A DNA stretch of 64,000 nucleotides from Euphorbia lathyris (GCF_963576675.1 NC_088914.1:14363001-14427000); one strand, 5' to 3'; positions 1 to 12,062 are shown, counted from the first letter of the stretch. Notes: generated by a model from the letters alone, not told the origin. Made by a program: numbers and translations.

Positions 1-54
1 ATATCACTCCTCTCTGTTTTCACAAATTATTCAATTTCATCCTCCTCTTTCTCA

Positions 55-3000
55 ATGGCATTTCAACATATATTTCTCACATTCTCATTTCTTCTTCTCC
101 AAGCTCTATCCTTCATTTCCTCTTCTCCTGTCCAAAATCCTGAATTGGTAGCAGAACAAGTACACAAGTAAGCACATTATATATTCTTAATTACTTCATT
201 TCTTTTAGTATTATATCCGATTAATCAATTCGAATATATAAAAACCGCGCTATGTTGGGTTTTGCGGTTTATCCACATCAATTGTGAAAGGAGTGAGCGT
301 CTAGTCAATAAGTATGAGAGAGCGAGAAATCCATCTTTATGCTAGCTTTTGAGGGAAGAAGATCCACTGTCACCAAACATTAGTATCAGAGCCCGTGTTT
401 CCAACATTTTCACCTTATTAGAAAGTTAGTTGTTGTCAGGATCCAAGATTCACTGTGAGAGAATACCTATCGTGATTTATAAGTACTAAATTGACATATT
501 TCTAACCTTTTTATATATATACATAAAAATATTAAGAGTTAATTTCAAATAATATTCTATAGTTTCATGTTTTTGCAGATTGTGACCTGTGGGTTTTTTT
601 GTTACAAACTAAACCTGTTCTTTGCAAAATTTTCATTTTTTTTTACTTTGTCAAATTTAACCGATAACGACCTCAAAATGAAAATTTTCAACAATTAAAG
701 TGGTTTAGTATCATATTTACATTTTTAATTATTTAAAATCATTATTTTTAAATTTTTCTCTCTTTAAACGTTAACTTTAATTCTCTCAGCCCATAGAACT
801 CGAGATAACATCCAAATATACCCTGTCACTATCGGTGAATTCTGAATCTGATACTGATCTCAACCTTACCTTAAGAGAGAAACCTCATACTTTGAGCTAG
901 CTTTTGAGGTGAGAAGGCCGAATAGCACCCAACAGGCTCGGTTTCTCGTTAAAACCCCAAATAGCACCCAATAGGCTCGGTTTCTCATTAAAAACCGAAT
1001 AGCTTTTGAGGTGAAAAGGCCGAATAGCACCCAACAGGCTCGGTTTCTGATTAAAAGCTCTTCCCTCTCAAAAGAAACAAACTTTATGCTTCATTTTATC
1101 ATATCTAATGTGGGTTTTTAATTATGGGGATCAGGAGCATCAACACCACAAGGAGGAAACTGGGTTTCCTCTCCTGTGGAAGTGGAAACCCAATAGACGA
1201 CTGCTGGAGATGTGATCCAAATTGGGAAAAAAACAGGCAAAGATTAGCAGACTGTGCAATCGGTTTCGGAAAACACGCCATAGGAGGCCGCGACGGCAAA
1301 ATCTACGTCGTCACAGACTCCCAAAACGACGATCCAGTAACCCCAAAACCAGGAACATTAAGACACGCAGTAATCCAAGAAGAACCACTATGGATAATCT
1401 TCGAACGAGACATGGTAATAACCTTAAAAGAAGAGCTAATAATGAACTCATTCAAGACAATAGATGGAAGAGGAGCAAGTGTCCATATAGCAGAAGGACC
1501 ATGTATAACAATACAGTATGTGACAAATGTTATAATACATGGTATAAATATACATGATTGTAAGAGTGGAGGGAATGCTTATGTGAGGGACTCCCCAGGG
1601 CACTATGGGTGGAGAACAATATCAGATGGTGATGGGATATCTATTTTTGGTGGAAGTCATGTTTGGATTGATCATTGTTCATTGGCTAATTGTAATGATG
1701 GGTTGATTGATGCAATTCATGGCTCAACTGCTATAACTATATCTAATAATTATATGACTCATCATAATAAGGTTATGTTGTTGGGTCATAGTGATACTTT
1801 TCTTCAGGATAAGAATATGCAGGTTACTATTGCTTTCAACCATTTTGGGGAAGGACTTGTTCAAAGAATGCCAAGGTACTTTTTCTAAAAAATTTACTTT
1901 TTGTTTAGGTTTATATATGAATTTCCTATGTTTCGTCGTATAATTTGATTGGTGTTTGAATTTCGAAGATATCTTATTAGCCTTTCAAACTTGCGTTAAT
2001 AAGATTTGAACAGTCAATAAGATGTTTTAAGTTTAATGTCTAGTAAGATATCTCTAGAGTTTAAAGATCTAATTGTGTATTTGGTGTAAGTTTATAGATT
2101 TTTTATTGGTCTAAGTTTAGTGGCTAATAAGATGTTTAGTGGATCTAATTGTATATTTGGTGTAAGTTTAGTGGGTAATAAGATGTTTTAGTAAGTTTAG
2201 TGGTTAATAATGCATTGTTTACTCCTTAATTTTTATTCTATTCAACAGTTTAGTCCGTCAAATATTTGAATTATCAAACAGTTTAGTCTTTTATAGAGGA
2301 ACAAAACTGTAAAACATAAGTTAAGAACGAAACAATATATTATTAAAATACAAGGATTAAACAGTGTGTTGGGTAAAAATATAAGGACTAATAAATTATT
2401 TATCCTATATTTTGCTATGAAGTTATATAAATAGGAGCGGAGGAATAGGGGGTCACGAAGGGTTCGTTGACCCCTCGATTATGTAGAGAAAAAAAATAGA
2501 ATCACTGTTGGAAATTTTGGCGTTAAATAGATAATTTCTATCGTAATTTTACTCTATTTAGTATCAATGACAGAATTTACAATTATCATTATTATTATTT
2601 CATACTTAAGTTAAAAATGATTTATTTTGATAAATCAAAATATTTAATTTAAAATTTGGAGTTGAATATTGTTAACTAGTAATATTTTATATTCGTTACT
2701 TATTTATCAAATAATTATATCATTTAATATTTTTAACATTTACAATACTCTACACTTGAAATTCAAAATTATTTCAGTACTTGATTTTCAGTTTTATTAA
2801 ACAATCAAAACAATTTTGTGATTCTTAATATATTTTTTGTTTTTTAGTACTTTTAAATATTTTGTTCTGGGTCCGTGACTGGGTAATTGCTTAAATTTTT
2901 ATACTTTTATAGTAATTAATTACTTGAACTTTGTACTAATTGCAGATGCAGACATGGGTATTTTCATGTGGTGAACAATGATTATTCACATTGGGAAATG

Positions 3001-3398
3001 TATGCAATAGGTGGAAGTGCTAATCCTACTATTAATAGCCAAGGCAACAGATTTCTTGCTCCTAATGATAGATTTAACAAAGAGGTAACTAATTAATCAC
3101 ACAATTAATACTAATTAATTACTTATTCATTAATTAATCATCAACTTAATTAATTAATTAAACATGTTTTAATCAGGTGACTAAACATGAGGAAGCAGGA
3201 GAGGATGAATGGAAGAACTGGAATTGGAGATCAGAAGGTGATTTGCTACTAAATGGTGCCTTTTTCACCAAATCTGGTGCAGCTGCTTCTTCTAGCTATG
3301 CTAAGGCTTCAAGCTTGGGTGCTAGACCTTCTTCTTTGGTCAATTCTATCACCGCCGCAGCCGGTGCACTTCTTTGCAAGAAGGGTTCCCGTTGCTGA
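55..3398 (+). CDS. Pectate lyase (polysaccharide lyase family 1), 4 exons
   Basis: Cleaves de-esterified homogalacturonan in the cell wall by calcium-dependent beta-elimination; secreted. Exons read as 55-167, 1135-1875, 2946-3084 and 3177-3398, each with GT-AG borders and compatible phase, giving 404 residues, normal for plant pectate-lyase-like proteins. Residues 1-24 form a hydrophobic signal peptide. The Cys-rich start of the mature enzyme ([14 protein letters not shown]) is typical of the family. Calcium-site acidic residues lie in [10 protein letters not shown] (about 202-211) and DGLID (226-230), WIDHCSL is at 215-221, and the catalytic-Arg segment VQRMPRCRHG spans the exon 2/3 junction. 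The ATG at 55 is the first and precedes the signal peptide; only 54 bp upstream is in the window, so no promoter can be judged. Exon 2 contains no stop until it reads into intron 2. I see no lesion. Family call is firm; the paralogue is not identified. Confidence 0.95.
896..1056. repeat. Short imperfect tandem repeat in intron 1 of the pectate lyase gene
   Basis: The words CCGAATAGCACCCAACAGG and GGCTCGGTTTCT recur three times (about 901-950, 960-990 and 1006-1050) with small spacing changes, immediately upstream of the exon 2 acceptor. This looks like local slippage or unequal duplication. No function is evident. The rest of intron 1 (168-895) is AT-rich with nothing recognisable. Confidence 0.6.
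2210..2412. mobile_element. MITE-like fold-back fragment in intron 2 of the pectate lyase gene
   Basis: The right end carries GGACTAATAAATTATTTA, which is also found at the right end of the element at 4466-4797. The left end (TTGTTTACTCCTTAA) resembles that element's left end. The two appear to be members of one family of short non-coding inverted-repeat elements. Borders are approximate and no clear target duplication was found. The 5' part of intron 2 (1920-2210) has reiterated AAGTTTAGTGG / TAATAAGATG words that look like another decayed repeat. Confidence 0.4.
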
Positions 3399-4465
3399 TC
3401 ATCCCGGTACGCGGCCTTGCTTAGAAGCCCGACAAAAACCACAATGGTTCGGGATCATACTAATTCTACATCATTCAGATTGTGACACGATATCACAATT
3501 TGAATGGTCCAGAACCAGTTGGTCCCGACTCACTGTAAAAAAAAATAAAGATAAAGTGTATATCTGGCTGTTCAACTTGACTTGTAGAATTAATTTGATT
3601 TAAAATCAATTTTAGGTATCATTTCTTTAAGTTAGCATTTGGGATCAAATTAGTCTAAAATAACACGTGTCAGTATCAGAAATTGACATGTGGCCTTTTT
3701 AAACTAATTTGAACGAAAAATGTCTAACTTGTGAACTGAATTGATACCGAAAATTTATTTTGAAGTAAAATAATCCTGCGAGTTAAGTTTAGTAACGAGG
3801 TTGACATTTGGTGAATTGTAAATACTACTAGTAATTTTATTTTACTTTTGACATTGGTGGTTAAAATGGTTACATCCATCATCATAGAAGGGATTTATGG
3901 ATGGTTATAAATGTTTATGTGTGAAAAATTAATGAAAGCACATTTCATATGTTATATTGGGATAAACTTTGTGTAAAATTTATTACTATGATGAGGCAAT
4001 AATTTATTGGAGAAATTAAATGTAAGTTATGTACTAGTAGATGAATTTATGTCACATGGTGAGAAATTGCATTAAAATGAATTTATGTCAAAAGGATTGG
4101 TTATATTGAAACTAACAAAAGTTTGTTACTGACAAAATTGTAATGGCATCAAAATTATTATTTTGTTTTAAGAAAGTAATTAAATTTTATTTATTTCAAT
4201 AAAATTGTTGAATTTTTATTTTTATTTTAATAACGGCATCTCAGTAGAATAGTGAACGTGATAACTACGTGATTATTATGCAAAATGACATTATATTGAT
4301 GACGTCGTGATCATCCTATTTCTTGAATAAAAAGCCGCGTAAAGACTAAAGTCGAGCTCATAATTAGGACGATAGCCCAAACCCAACCACAAAAGACTTA
4401 ATCACAGCTGACCAAAGCCCACCGCCAAACACGCAAGGTCCGAGTCCAATCATAAAGAGACATTG
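3399..4465. other. Pectate lyase 3' flank and AT-rich intergenic DNA
   Basis: The first 150-200 bp after the stop codon are presumably 3' UTR, although no single polyadenylation signal stands out. About 3617-3775 is an imperfect inverted repeat (ATCATTT/TTGATACC ends with TTAGTCTAAAA/TTTAAACTAA arms) that may be a decayed MITE. No ORF or RNA gene is visible in the remainder. Confidence 0.4.
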
Positions 4466-4797
4466 TTTACGTAACATATTATTTAGTCCCTCTATTTTTA
4501 AAAACGCATTCTAAGGTCCCTATCATTTGTCATTATTAATATTTTGGTAATACTATCTTTTTTTTTAGATTTTTAACTATTCTATTAAACATGCAGATAG
4601 AAAACAACAGAATAATAGTCATTTTGTATCGCGTTATAGCTATTCTGAAAGCTATTGTTTAGTTTAAAATCTAAAAAAAACAAAAGGACCAAAGAGTTAA
4701 CGGTGACAAAAGATAGAGACGTTTTAATATGTTTTTTAAATAGGATGACTAAATAGTGTGTTATGTAAAAATGTGAGGACTAATAAATTATTTACCA
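4466..4797. mobile_element. MITE with long imperfect terminal inverted repeats
   Basis: The left arm (ACGTAACATATTATTTAGTC followed by CCTCTATTTTTAAAAACG) is an imperfect inverted copy of the right arm, which reads back as TTACATAACACACTATTTAG then TCATCCTATTT. The pairing continues inward (GGTCCCTATCATTTG against GTCTCTATCTTTTG), so nearly the whole 330 bp folds back. It has no coding capacity. Superfamily is unassigned; a related fragment lies in intron 2 of the pectate lyase gene. Confidence 0.5.
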
Positions 4798-5391
4798 TAA
4801 AAATATGACAATTATACAACTTTATTTTTTAAACCAATAATTTCTTAATGAGATGGTATATACATCTCATTTTTCATTTGGTCAAGTCTGTTTCATCTGG
4901 TTTATCATATTCTTGAACTAGAGACCCCCTAAATGGGAAAAGATAGGTGGGCGTCTAGTCCGGCTCTTTTTGGAGTTGCCTATTATGTTACTAATACAGT
5001 TACAAATAACTTTTCAAAATATGAACAACTAAGTATGTCACATTGACACTTTTACAAACAACTTACCATTTTCTTTGTTAAAGTGTAAGGCTAAAGAGCC
5101 CAAAAAAAAATACTCTATAAGCCTCCATGAAGGTCAACACGCTCGTGAAAATCCAGCGGATATTTTCCTGCGAAATTCGTTATCCAATCAGCTGTCTAAT
5201 TATCTTCTCGACAGGTATGGACGAAACGAATGTTCCAATTACGTTGTTTAAATAAGAGGTAATGGAATAAGATCCAAGTATATGAATAATGTTCATTGCT
5301 CTCCCTTATCATATAGGATAGAAGGACTTGGGAATAAGTTCTATAACAACTTTATCAATAATCTTACTTGGAAGCGTTAAAGCTAAATTTT
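4798..5391. other. Intergenic DNA without recognisable features
   Basis: Moderately AT-rich single-copy-looking sequence between two MITEs. I see no ORF with coding character, no RNA gene and no repeat structure. Confidence 0.3.
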
Positions 5392-5712
5392 GGCTCCGTT
5401 TGTTTTACCTATTATTTGCTGTTACGGTTTGCTGTTTGTTATTACGGTTTGTTGTTTGTTATTGCTGCTTGCTGTTACGGTTTGCTGTTTGCTGTTGGAA
5501 AATGCTGCTTTTCCAAAAAGCAGAGATTCTCAGCTTTTGTAAAATGATGTTTTTTAGGTGTAAAAAGCAAACAGGAGATCACTAACCAAACACCTAATGC
5601 TGATTTTCAAGTGTAAAAGGCAAGCAGGAATGTCACTAACCAAACACTTAAAACTCTCCATTTCGAACTGAAAAGGCAAACAGAAGCACGAAAATGAGGA
5701 CCCAAACACCCC
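5392..5712 (+). mobile_element. Tourist/PIF-Harbinger-like MITE, copy 1
   Basis: Begins GGCTCCGTTTGTTTTACC and ends CCCAAACACCCC. The interior is built from reiterated GTTTGCTGTTACGG-type words and AAAGGCAAACAGGA. It matches the element at 6108-6419 end for end in the opposite orientation. The 3-bp flanks (TTT left, ATT right) differ by one base, so the duplication is only suggestive. It has no coding capacity. Confidence 0.55.
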
Positions 5713-6107
5713 ATTTATCAATTCATATATTAAGAATAAACTGCATTTTTCTAAAAATAGATCCCTTTAGAATTTCTAGTTTCCATTAATTTCCGACAAT
5801 TCAGTTTTCCATAAATGACATAGTGTATTCAATTGAAGGAAAACAAAGAGTCAAAAATTAGTAGATTTTTTCATGTAAATTGAATGTCCTTCCATACCAT
5901 ACCATGCCCTGTTTTCATTTTCACAGCTCTCAAAAAGATACGAAAAACATATGATATGATATGATAGAAATATAGGCTCACAAACTTAAACCACTTATTC
6001 ACTCACATGGCTTATCCTAGTCCTATAATTAAGGCTACATTTAATTCACCCAATACATAAAAAAAAAAAAAAAAATCAGAATCATTCTAAGAAGTTCAAT
6101 AACTAAG

Positions 6108-6419
6108 GGGGTGTTTGTTTGCTCCTTTTCATGCTCCTTTTTGCCTTTTCATTTCAAAAGGGAGAGTTTTAAGTGTTTGGTTAGTAATCTCCTGTTTGCC
6201 TTTTACATCTGAAAAGCAGTATTGGGTGTTTGGTTAGGGATCTCCTGTTTGCCTTTTACACCTGAAAAGCATCCTTTTACAAAAGCAGAGAATCTCTGCT
6301 TTTTTGAAAAGCAGCCTTTTCAAACAGCAAACAGCAAACCGTAACAGCAACAGCAAACCGTAACAGCAAACAGCAAACCATAACAGTAACATCAAACAGC
6401 AGGTAAAACAAACGGACCC
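6108..6419 (-). mobile_element. Tourist/PIF-Harbinger-like MITE, copy 2
   Basis: A 312-bp element starting GGGGGTGTTTGTTTG and ending CAAACGGACCC, flanked on both sides by TAA (6105-6107 and 6420-6422). TAA is the 3-bp target duplication typical of PIF/Harbinger-derived MITEs. The interior matches 5392-5712 in inverse orientation. It has no ORF of its own. A 17-A run lies just to the left (6058-6076). Confidence 0.7.
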
Positions 6420-6470
6420 TAAGTAATATTTAATTATATTAATAAGATACACTCTTAATCCTAATCTTGT

Positions 6471-6660
6471 CTAAATTAGGACTCATGATTCACAAAGAGG
6501 ATTAAGGAATTCCAATTTGGTTTGGGCATCTTATTAACTGTTTAAATCACATCCGCCATTTAGAAATCGACATTTGTCCTCAAAAGAAATTAGGGCGCAA
6601 ACCTCATACTGACTACCAGATTTTCCCCTGATGCCCTATAAATAAAATGTGACACCCTGG
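6471..6660. repeat. Decayed LTR relic, left copy
   Basis: This stretch aligns by eye with 8960-9145 in the same orientation. Shared words include CTGTCTAAATCACATCC/CTGTTTAAATCACATCC, CTCATAC(T/C)GACTACC and GATTTTC(C/T)CCTG, followed by a TATA-like CTATAAATA. It is about 75-80% similar, so the element is old. The paired arrangement 2.5 kb apart fits the two LTRs of a degenerate retrotransposon. Confidence 0.5.
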
Positions 6661-7059
6661 ACGTATTATCATACTACTTGAAAATGGAAAATTCTTCAAC
6701 ACGGGCTCCAGAGCAACAAATGAGCCCTCTACTAGAGACTTAGCCTTCTTATCAATGCTAGGATTCGACCTCTTAGTCTCAACATGTGGTTCCTTCAAAG
6801 TCTCACCTCATCATCTTTTGTCTTTGAAGCCTCTACTCGTAGACCATTGGAAGAATGGGGGGTCATCATCGAATCAAATTGCCTAGACCAGACTTTTCTA
6901 TGTACCTTTTGAAGGAGGAGAAATGAACTTATGGTCTTAATTTGAAGAGAAGGTTGCTTAGATATGATAGGAGTAAATCCCTATGTCATCTCACGTTAGG
7001 TCGTGAATTGGGGCACCAGATGGTACTATAAGTGGCTAAGGGCCCACATGCATCTCAGA

Positions 7060-7800
7060 TTCTACTCATTTTTCCTTCCGAAGATCAACTCCCTCTGAAG
7101 AATCCTCATTCGGAACCTGGACGATTCTATACACATGAGAATGATATTGAGACTGTACCTCAGCAATATGAATCCCTTTGGCCAAAATGAGAGAGCATTC
7201 GGCGGTAGCAATGGACTTTTCTGCCTCAAGAAAAACAGTGGACGTTTCAAGGTTGGCTTCCTGCCTTAAAGCCTCCAACATTCGGTGCACTGGCCAAAGC
7301 AGTGGCTTGCCTCTGTCTTACTATGTTACGAGCGTGAGCACTCATATTACAAATCATTCTTGCACCAAAGAATAAAAAAGAAAGCAAAGTAAAAAGAGAT
7401 CACCTTTAAGAATTTCTTCGTAACAAACTTCTCTGGCCAAATAGAAAGCTCCTTTTTCGTCTTTCACAACATAAATACACCCTTCATTGACCATCTCTAA
7501 CATATCCATCCAGCTCTAGAAGCTTAGAAAGGCCAAGATCTCCTTCAGTGATTGCTCTTCAGTCAAAGTTAAGACATGTGACTTCTTCTAGTTCTCATTT
7601 TCAACTAGATTCGGATTCTAGTTGGTCTTAAAGGGAGAGCCCTCCATGTATGGGCTATCAGGAGAATCCTTCTTCGGTTCCATCCAGAACCACTTTTGTT
7701 TGAAGTTTTTTTGTTGTATACCTTGTCGGATAGGAGGGTAGACCTCCAATTTCCTATGGTTCGGTTCCTTATGGTCTACAAGAAGATATCATCCCCTTTT
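7060..7800 (-). pseudogene. Broken retroelement coding remnant (possible gypsy-type gag region)
   Basis: Lying between two LTR relics, this stretch shows on the minus strand a short open segment (7066-7290) rich in Glu, Ala and Leu, with a helical look (LEALRQEAN, FLEAEKSIATAE). Farther upstream on the same strand, pieces such as KNFKQKWFWM and PPIRQGIQ resemble the plant 'putative gypsy-type transposon' domain, where a Trp/Phe-rich KKRFFFV-like motif is common. Stops and frameshifts interrupt every frame. The resemblance is from memory of the family and is weak; a different transposon origin is possible. Confidence 0.3.
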
Positions 7801-8959
7801 CACCTTGTGGGTTTCCAGAATGGATGAAAAACATCCTCATTCAGTATCAAACCTAAATCCGCACAAAACTTGTTTAAAACTAGCAATTTAAGCCAATCAT
7901 TAGGCGACAATTAGCAAGGGCATACGCCATTTTTATCCATGACATCAACAATAGGACCTATGAAGGGGAATCTCATGCCATAAAGCAGCAATTGAACGTA
8001 AAACTTTGATGAAGTCATCCTTGTTGTTGTTATATCCATCGTCAATATGTTGGCCAGGATAGGGCAGGTGCATCTCCATCTGGATAAGTTTCGGATAATC
8101 TCACGCCAAAACCACCAGTTGGGATATTGTCACAGTGGAGCCCTAGGCCCAAGCCTTAGGGTTTTGCTTCTTCTCTACCACCACTTTTTTTTCCTTACCA
8201 AAGTCATTTGAATCTAATTTTTGGGAGCCATTGGATTGGATTCGCTAGAAGAAGATGGATCATCGTTAACGAGTCAGAGTTCTTCCACAAAACTTCCATA
8301 TAACGAAGGAGAAAAATAAGGAAGTAGTAAAATTTCCAGATTTTTTTAAAGAAGTGAAGAATCGAGAGTCAAGAAAAGGAAAATGCATCGCATTGATGTC
8401 CCTTTTATAGAATTTGCAAGACGGTGAAATGACGTCTTCAATAAAGGATCTATGGTGATGACGCTCTTTAGGACTCGTAGATTTTTTCTGTCTCTTTACC
8501 TCTAGGTTAAGCATCTAGGGGTATGCGTTGCACATCTTATGGAATTAAGTAACAGTATAAATAATGCCTACAAAAGGGGACTTCACACCTCATAAGGATG
8601 ACATCACTCTGAGGCAAAATGATGTGCGTCTCACCTATTGAGAAGGGGAAAATATCAACTGCAACACAGTGAACACCATGTCATATCAATAGGGACGTTT
8701 GGATGATTAGCATCTACAAAATGTCGAACCCTTTCAAAAAGTTGCAACAACGCCTCACAAGTCATACGACCACTGAAACTCCAAAGAGCTTTAAGAATCG
8801 AAGAGGGGATATCTAACATCACACAAATATTTTATGAATACACATGCCCCCATCTCGAGCTAACAAGGACGCATGAAGTAAGCAGGACGTTCACATCAGA
8901 CTATATTGGAATAAATAACCTTCAAGACGCATGGACCAATGAGATATACCCTAAATCAT
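7801..8959. other. Interior of the decayed LTR element, no readable gene
   Basis: No frame stays open with convincing coding character, and no domain is recognisable. By position it belongs to the degenerate element bounded by 6471-6660 and 8960-9145. Confidence 0.3.
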
Positions 8960-9145
8960 CTCATGATTAGGACATCTGATTCACGCTGAGGGTTAAGAAA
9001 TTATAATTTGAGTATATTACTAACTGTCTAAATCACATCCACCATTCAGGAGTCGACAAGTGTTCTACAAGGAAGTTAAGACGTACATCTCATACCGACT
9101 ACCGGATTTTCTCCTGGCACTCCATAAATAGAAGTAACACCACAG
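8960..9145. repeat. Decayed LTR relic, right copy
   Basis: Direct-repeat partner of 6471-6660, with TATA-like CCATAAATAGAAG in the same relative place. True LTR ends and a target duplication cannot be found. Confidence 0.5.
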
Positions 9146-9547
9146 TCAAAATACACACACCTATTGCAATATATTCTCAATTGATTTGTGCTCTCATCCT
9201 AAACTCTATTAACTTAATTATCATAGTAAATATTTGATCAACGCTTCCAACTTTTTTTCTAGCTTACATCAAGATTCATCGGAGTATTACCATTCAAATT
9301 CGTTTTTATTAAACAACTTAGTATAAAGGTATCCGAAATCCAAATTAACAAATTTAAGTGTGGATATCTCCAAATAAAAATTAAAGATGTCATAAGATGT
9401 ATCATAGGTGTATATTTATGTATTTAAATCTCGATGGATAAGTAGGGTATGCATGAATTTTGCAAGATAAGAAAAGGGGCATGTTGAAGCTCTATAATCT
9501 ATTTCTTTTATGTTAGTATATATACATTCAATCATTAATTAATTAAA
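9146..9547. other. Intergenic DNA without recognisable features
   Basis: The first 100 bp may still be LTR-derived (leader-like sequence after the TATA motif of the right relic). Beyond that it is AT-rich with nothing readable. Confidence 0.3.
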
Positions 9548-9969
9548 GGCTTGATACATCAAAAGTCCATTGAACTTGTCCAAAATATTTAATTAGCCAT
9601 CTGAACTTATATGATGTCTTATTAGCCCCTAAACTTGCTTATTATTAAGTCCCTAAATCTATAAAAACGTCATAAAAATGTATAAAACAAAAAATTAATT
9701 TGTTTTAAAGACTTAGAATTACGAACTATGTCTTTATTTTTGAAGTTTTGAGTTTTTTTAAAAGATTTAACATATTGCAATGTATATCACTTTAAACAAG
9801 TTCAATGGGCAATTGAATCACTCTAAGCAAGTTCAATGGGTCAATAGGCCACTTTAAACAAATTCAGGTAACCAATAGGTTATTTTAAATAAGTGTAGGG
9901 GGCTAATGAGACAATATATAGCCAATCAAACATTTTAGACAAGTTCAGGGGCTTTTGATGTATTAAGCC
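9548..9969. mobile_element. MITE with ~37-bp terminal inverted repeats (GGCTTRATACATCAAAAG)
   Basis: The left end GGCTTGATACATCAAAAG, continuing TCCATTGAACTTGTCCAAAA, is matched in inverse by the right end, which reads back as GGCTTAATACATCAAAAG then CCCCTGAACTTGTCTAAAA. The 422-bp interior repeats AAGTTCAATGGG / CAAATTCAGG words and has no coding capacity. TAATTAA-rich flanks on both sides hide the exact duplication. Element type is likely Mutator- or hAT-derived, but this is not settled by the sequence. Confidence 0.6.
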
Positions 9970-10665
9970 ATAATTAAATATACATATTAAACTCCTGATT
10001 AATAAAATAATTAACAAAATCAGTTAAAATTATGACTCATTTTATTTACATTTAAATTGCAAGTAAGACATATTTAGACTCCCATAATAACCAAAGGATC
10101 TTTTTTATTTAACCCTGTCCTGTTATAAATAGATAGATTGGGAAATTTATTTAAAATGAGATATCTCCAAGGACCAAATTGCATAAAAAGAAAAAGCTAT
10201 TCCAACCATTGAAATGAAAAATAATTCATGTAATACGAAGTGACAACACCACTTTCTCTTCATTGTCCCAAAATGAAAGACTTGAACTTACTATCAATGT
10301 CCACAAAAGGAACAAACTGCGGGACCTCAAGGTTCTTCCCAATAGATACATCCTACCATCTTCTTAATTATACATTTATTAGCCATCAACCTAAAAAAGA
10401 GGGCAGTTTGTTATTAAGGGTGTTAATGACTCCTATAACTCCTAAACTATTTGAGTATTTGAGCTTTGGTTATGCTAAAGCTTGGTTTAAGTGGACTCGG
10501 TTGAGTTTGAAATTAATGAGCTAACTTCGAACTTCCTTGATCTTAGTTTCAAAGTTCATGAATAAACTCGATTTTTTTAACTACTATAATTTTTTTTTTT
10601 AATTTAAATAGTTCAAAAATTGTGAATTCAAAATTCCAAATACAAACACTAATCAGTTCTGCCTT
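9970..10665. other. Intergenic DNA without recognisable features
   Basis: A 94-codon open frame at 10240-10524 (+) has no recognisable motif and ordinary intergenic composition; I do not call it a gene. The rest is AT-rich. Confidence 0.3.
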
Positions 10666-10786
10666 CTCAAATTCTCTCTGTACTTTACCATCAACACCAA
10701 TATCGTTCTTACTCAATCAGAACTCAAATTCTCTCTGTACTTTACCATCCACACCAGTAACACTAATCAATATCGTTCTTACTCAA
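10666..10786. repeat. Imperfect tandem duplication, unit ~57-65 bp
   Basis: The words CTCAAATTCTCTCTGTACTT and CAATATCGTTCTTACTCAA occur twice in the same order (10666-10716 and 10723-10786), with a small insertion in the second copy. No function is evident. Confidence 0.6.
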
Positions 10787-11424
10787 CCACGCTGATGCGG
10801 ACATCTCCAACATGAAGACAATAAGTGGGTGAAAGAATTACACACGCCGTGCGCCAACAGCCACACACTGGCATGTGTGTGAAGAGCACACATTGTGTTG
10901 GCATGAAGGAATGCCCCTAGAACTTTGAGTGCAATTCACTCGCACCACTGCCCACACGTCGAATGAACTCCGAAAAAAAGAGGGTTAGGCACTGAGAAAG
11001 GTCACACGTCGTGTGGCACCCCCACAACTTTTAAGAGCTATTCCGAACATTGAGACAAGACTGTTAGCTTTACTGTTTTTCCTATACAAATCTCCTTTCT
11101 TTGTAACCAATCAAATATTTTCAGCATAAAGTTCAAATTTTGTATTTGCGATTAACTCTTTCAAACTAGGTTTGAAAAGAACTTTTTACGTTGGTTTACG
11201 ATCAAAACCAATACGTTCAACATGGTTGAACATATCCATATCGCAACAAAACCATCTAGGATCCTGTTTATCTTCTTCAACAACCCTTGGAGGTCGACAA
11301 TGACAAATACTTATTTTCAATTTTTTTTTTTTGAACTTTTAAACTATAAAACTTCCATCTTTATTTTCATTTATCTTTATTTCCATTCAAATTTAGCTCC
11401 GACACATTAACAAGCCAAGTCTAA
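10787..11424. other. Intergenic DNA with short CACACGTCGTGTG-like words
   Basis: About 10840-11020 repeats short dyads such as ACACGCCGTGCG, ACACTGGCATGTGTGTG and CACACGTCGTGTGG, possibly a decayed LTR or promoter-like part of a lost element. No gene is visible. Confidence 0.3.
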
Positions 11425-11577
11425 GGGCCCGTTTGGCTAGAGATTCTCTTTTTTTTTGGTAAAAAGCTAATTTTCAGCTCTAAAAAACAAACAGGAGACG
11501 TCTAACCAAACACCTAAAACTCTGCCTTTTAAAGTAAAGACAAACAGGAGGTAAAAAGTAGGTAACCAAACACCCTC
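11425..11577. mobile_element. Tourist/PIF-Harbinger-like MITE, 153 bp
   Basis: Begins GGGCCCGTTTGGCTAG and ends AACCAAACACCCTC, flanked by TAA on both sides (11422-11424 and 11578-11580). It shares interior words (AAACAGGAG, CTAACCAAACACCTAAAACT) with the elements at 5392 and 6108, so it is probably a shorter relative. Non-coding. Confidence 0.7.
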
Positions 11578-11950
11578 TAAGCCCACCTAACCTCAGTTTC
11601 AGTAGAACTTGTTAGAACCCCTAATTATCTCTTCTTCCTCAACTTCAGCTAAGCTCCAATAATAATAGGTGACTAATTGAAATTGTGCGAGTACCTTTAC
11701 CATAAAAATTAAATCTGCATACAAAAATTCAATAGAATAAATTAAAACGGCATACACAAATTCAATAGAATTCTCTGAAAATCAGCCTTCCCAGCCCCTA
11801 AGATGCGTCCTCTGCTAAACTAAACAATAAATAGAAATAAAAGGGTACCACAACCAAAATTTTTTAAATATTGAAAAAATAGTAGTGTCCTAAATAATAG
11901 ACCACCTGCCTTCCACAAGTATCTCACACCATAAAAACATTGCAATATTC
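11578..11950. other. Intergenic DNA without recognisable features
   Basis: AT-rich sequence with a small internal near-duplication (AAAATTCAATAGAAT / CAAATTCAATAGAATT, 11724-11775). No gene is visible. Confidence 0.3.
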
Positions 11951-12062
11951 TGCTGAAATTTTCTTTGGTCCTTAATTCATACGAGTCCTTTGCATTTATC
12001 AGGTATTGCTGAAATTTTCTTTGGTCCTTAATTCATACGAGTCCTTTGCATTTATCAGGTAT
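11951..12062. repeat. Perfect 56-bp tandem duplication downstream of the CCT5 gene
   Basis: Two adjacent 56-bp copies (11951-12006 and 12007-12062) starting TGCTGAAATTTTCTTTGG are identical as read. They lie 264 bp beyond the CCT5 stop codon, possibly in or just past its 3' UTR. This is a recent local duplication. Confidence 0.85.

Noticed and set aside
10240..10524. 94-codon ORF in intergenic DNA
   Set aside because: No motif, no promoter or splice context, and composition like the flanking non-coding DNA.
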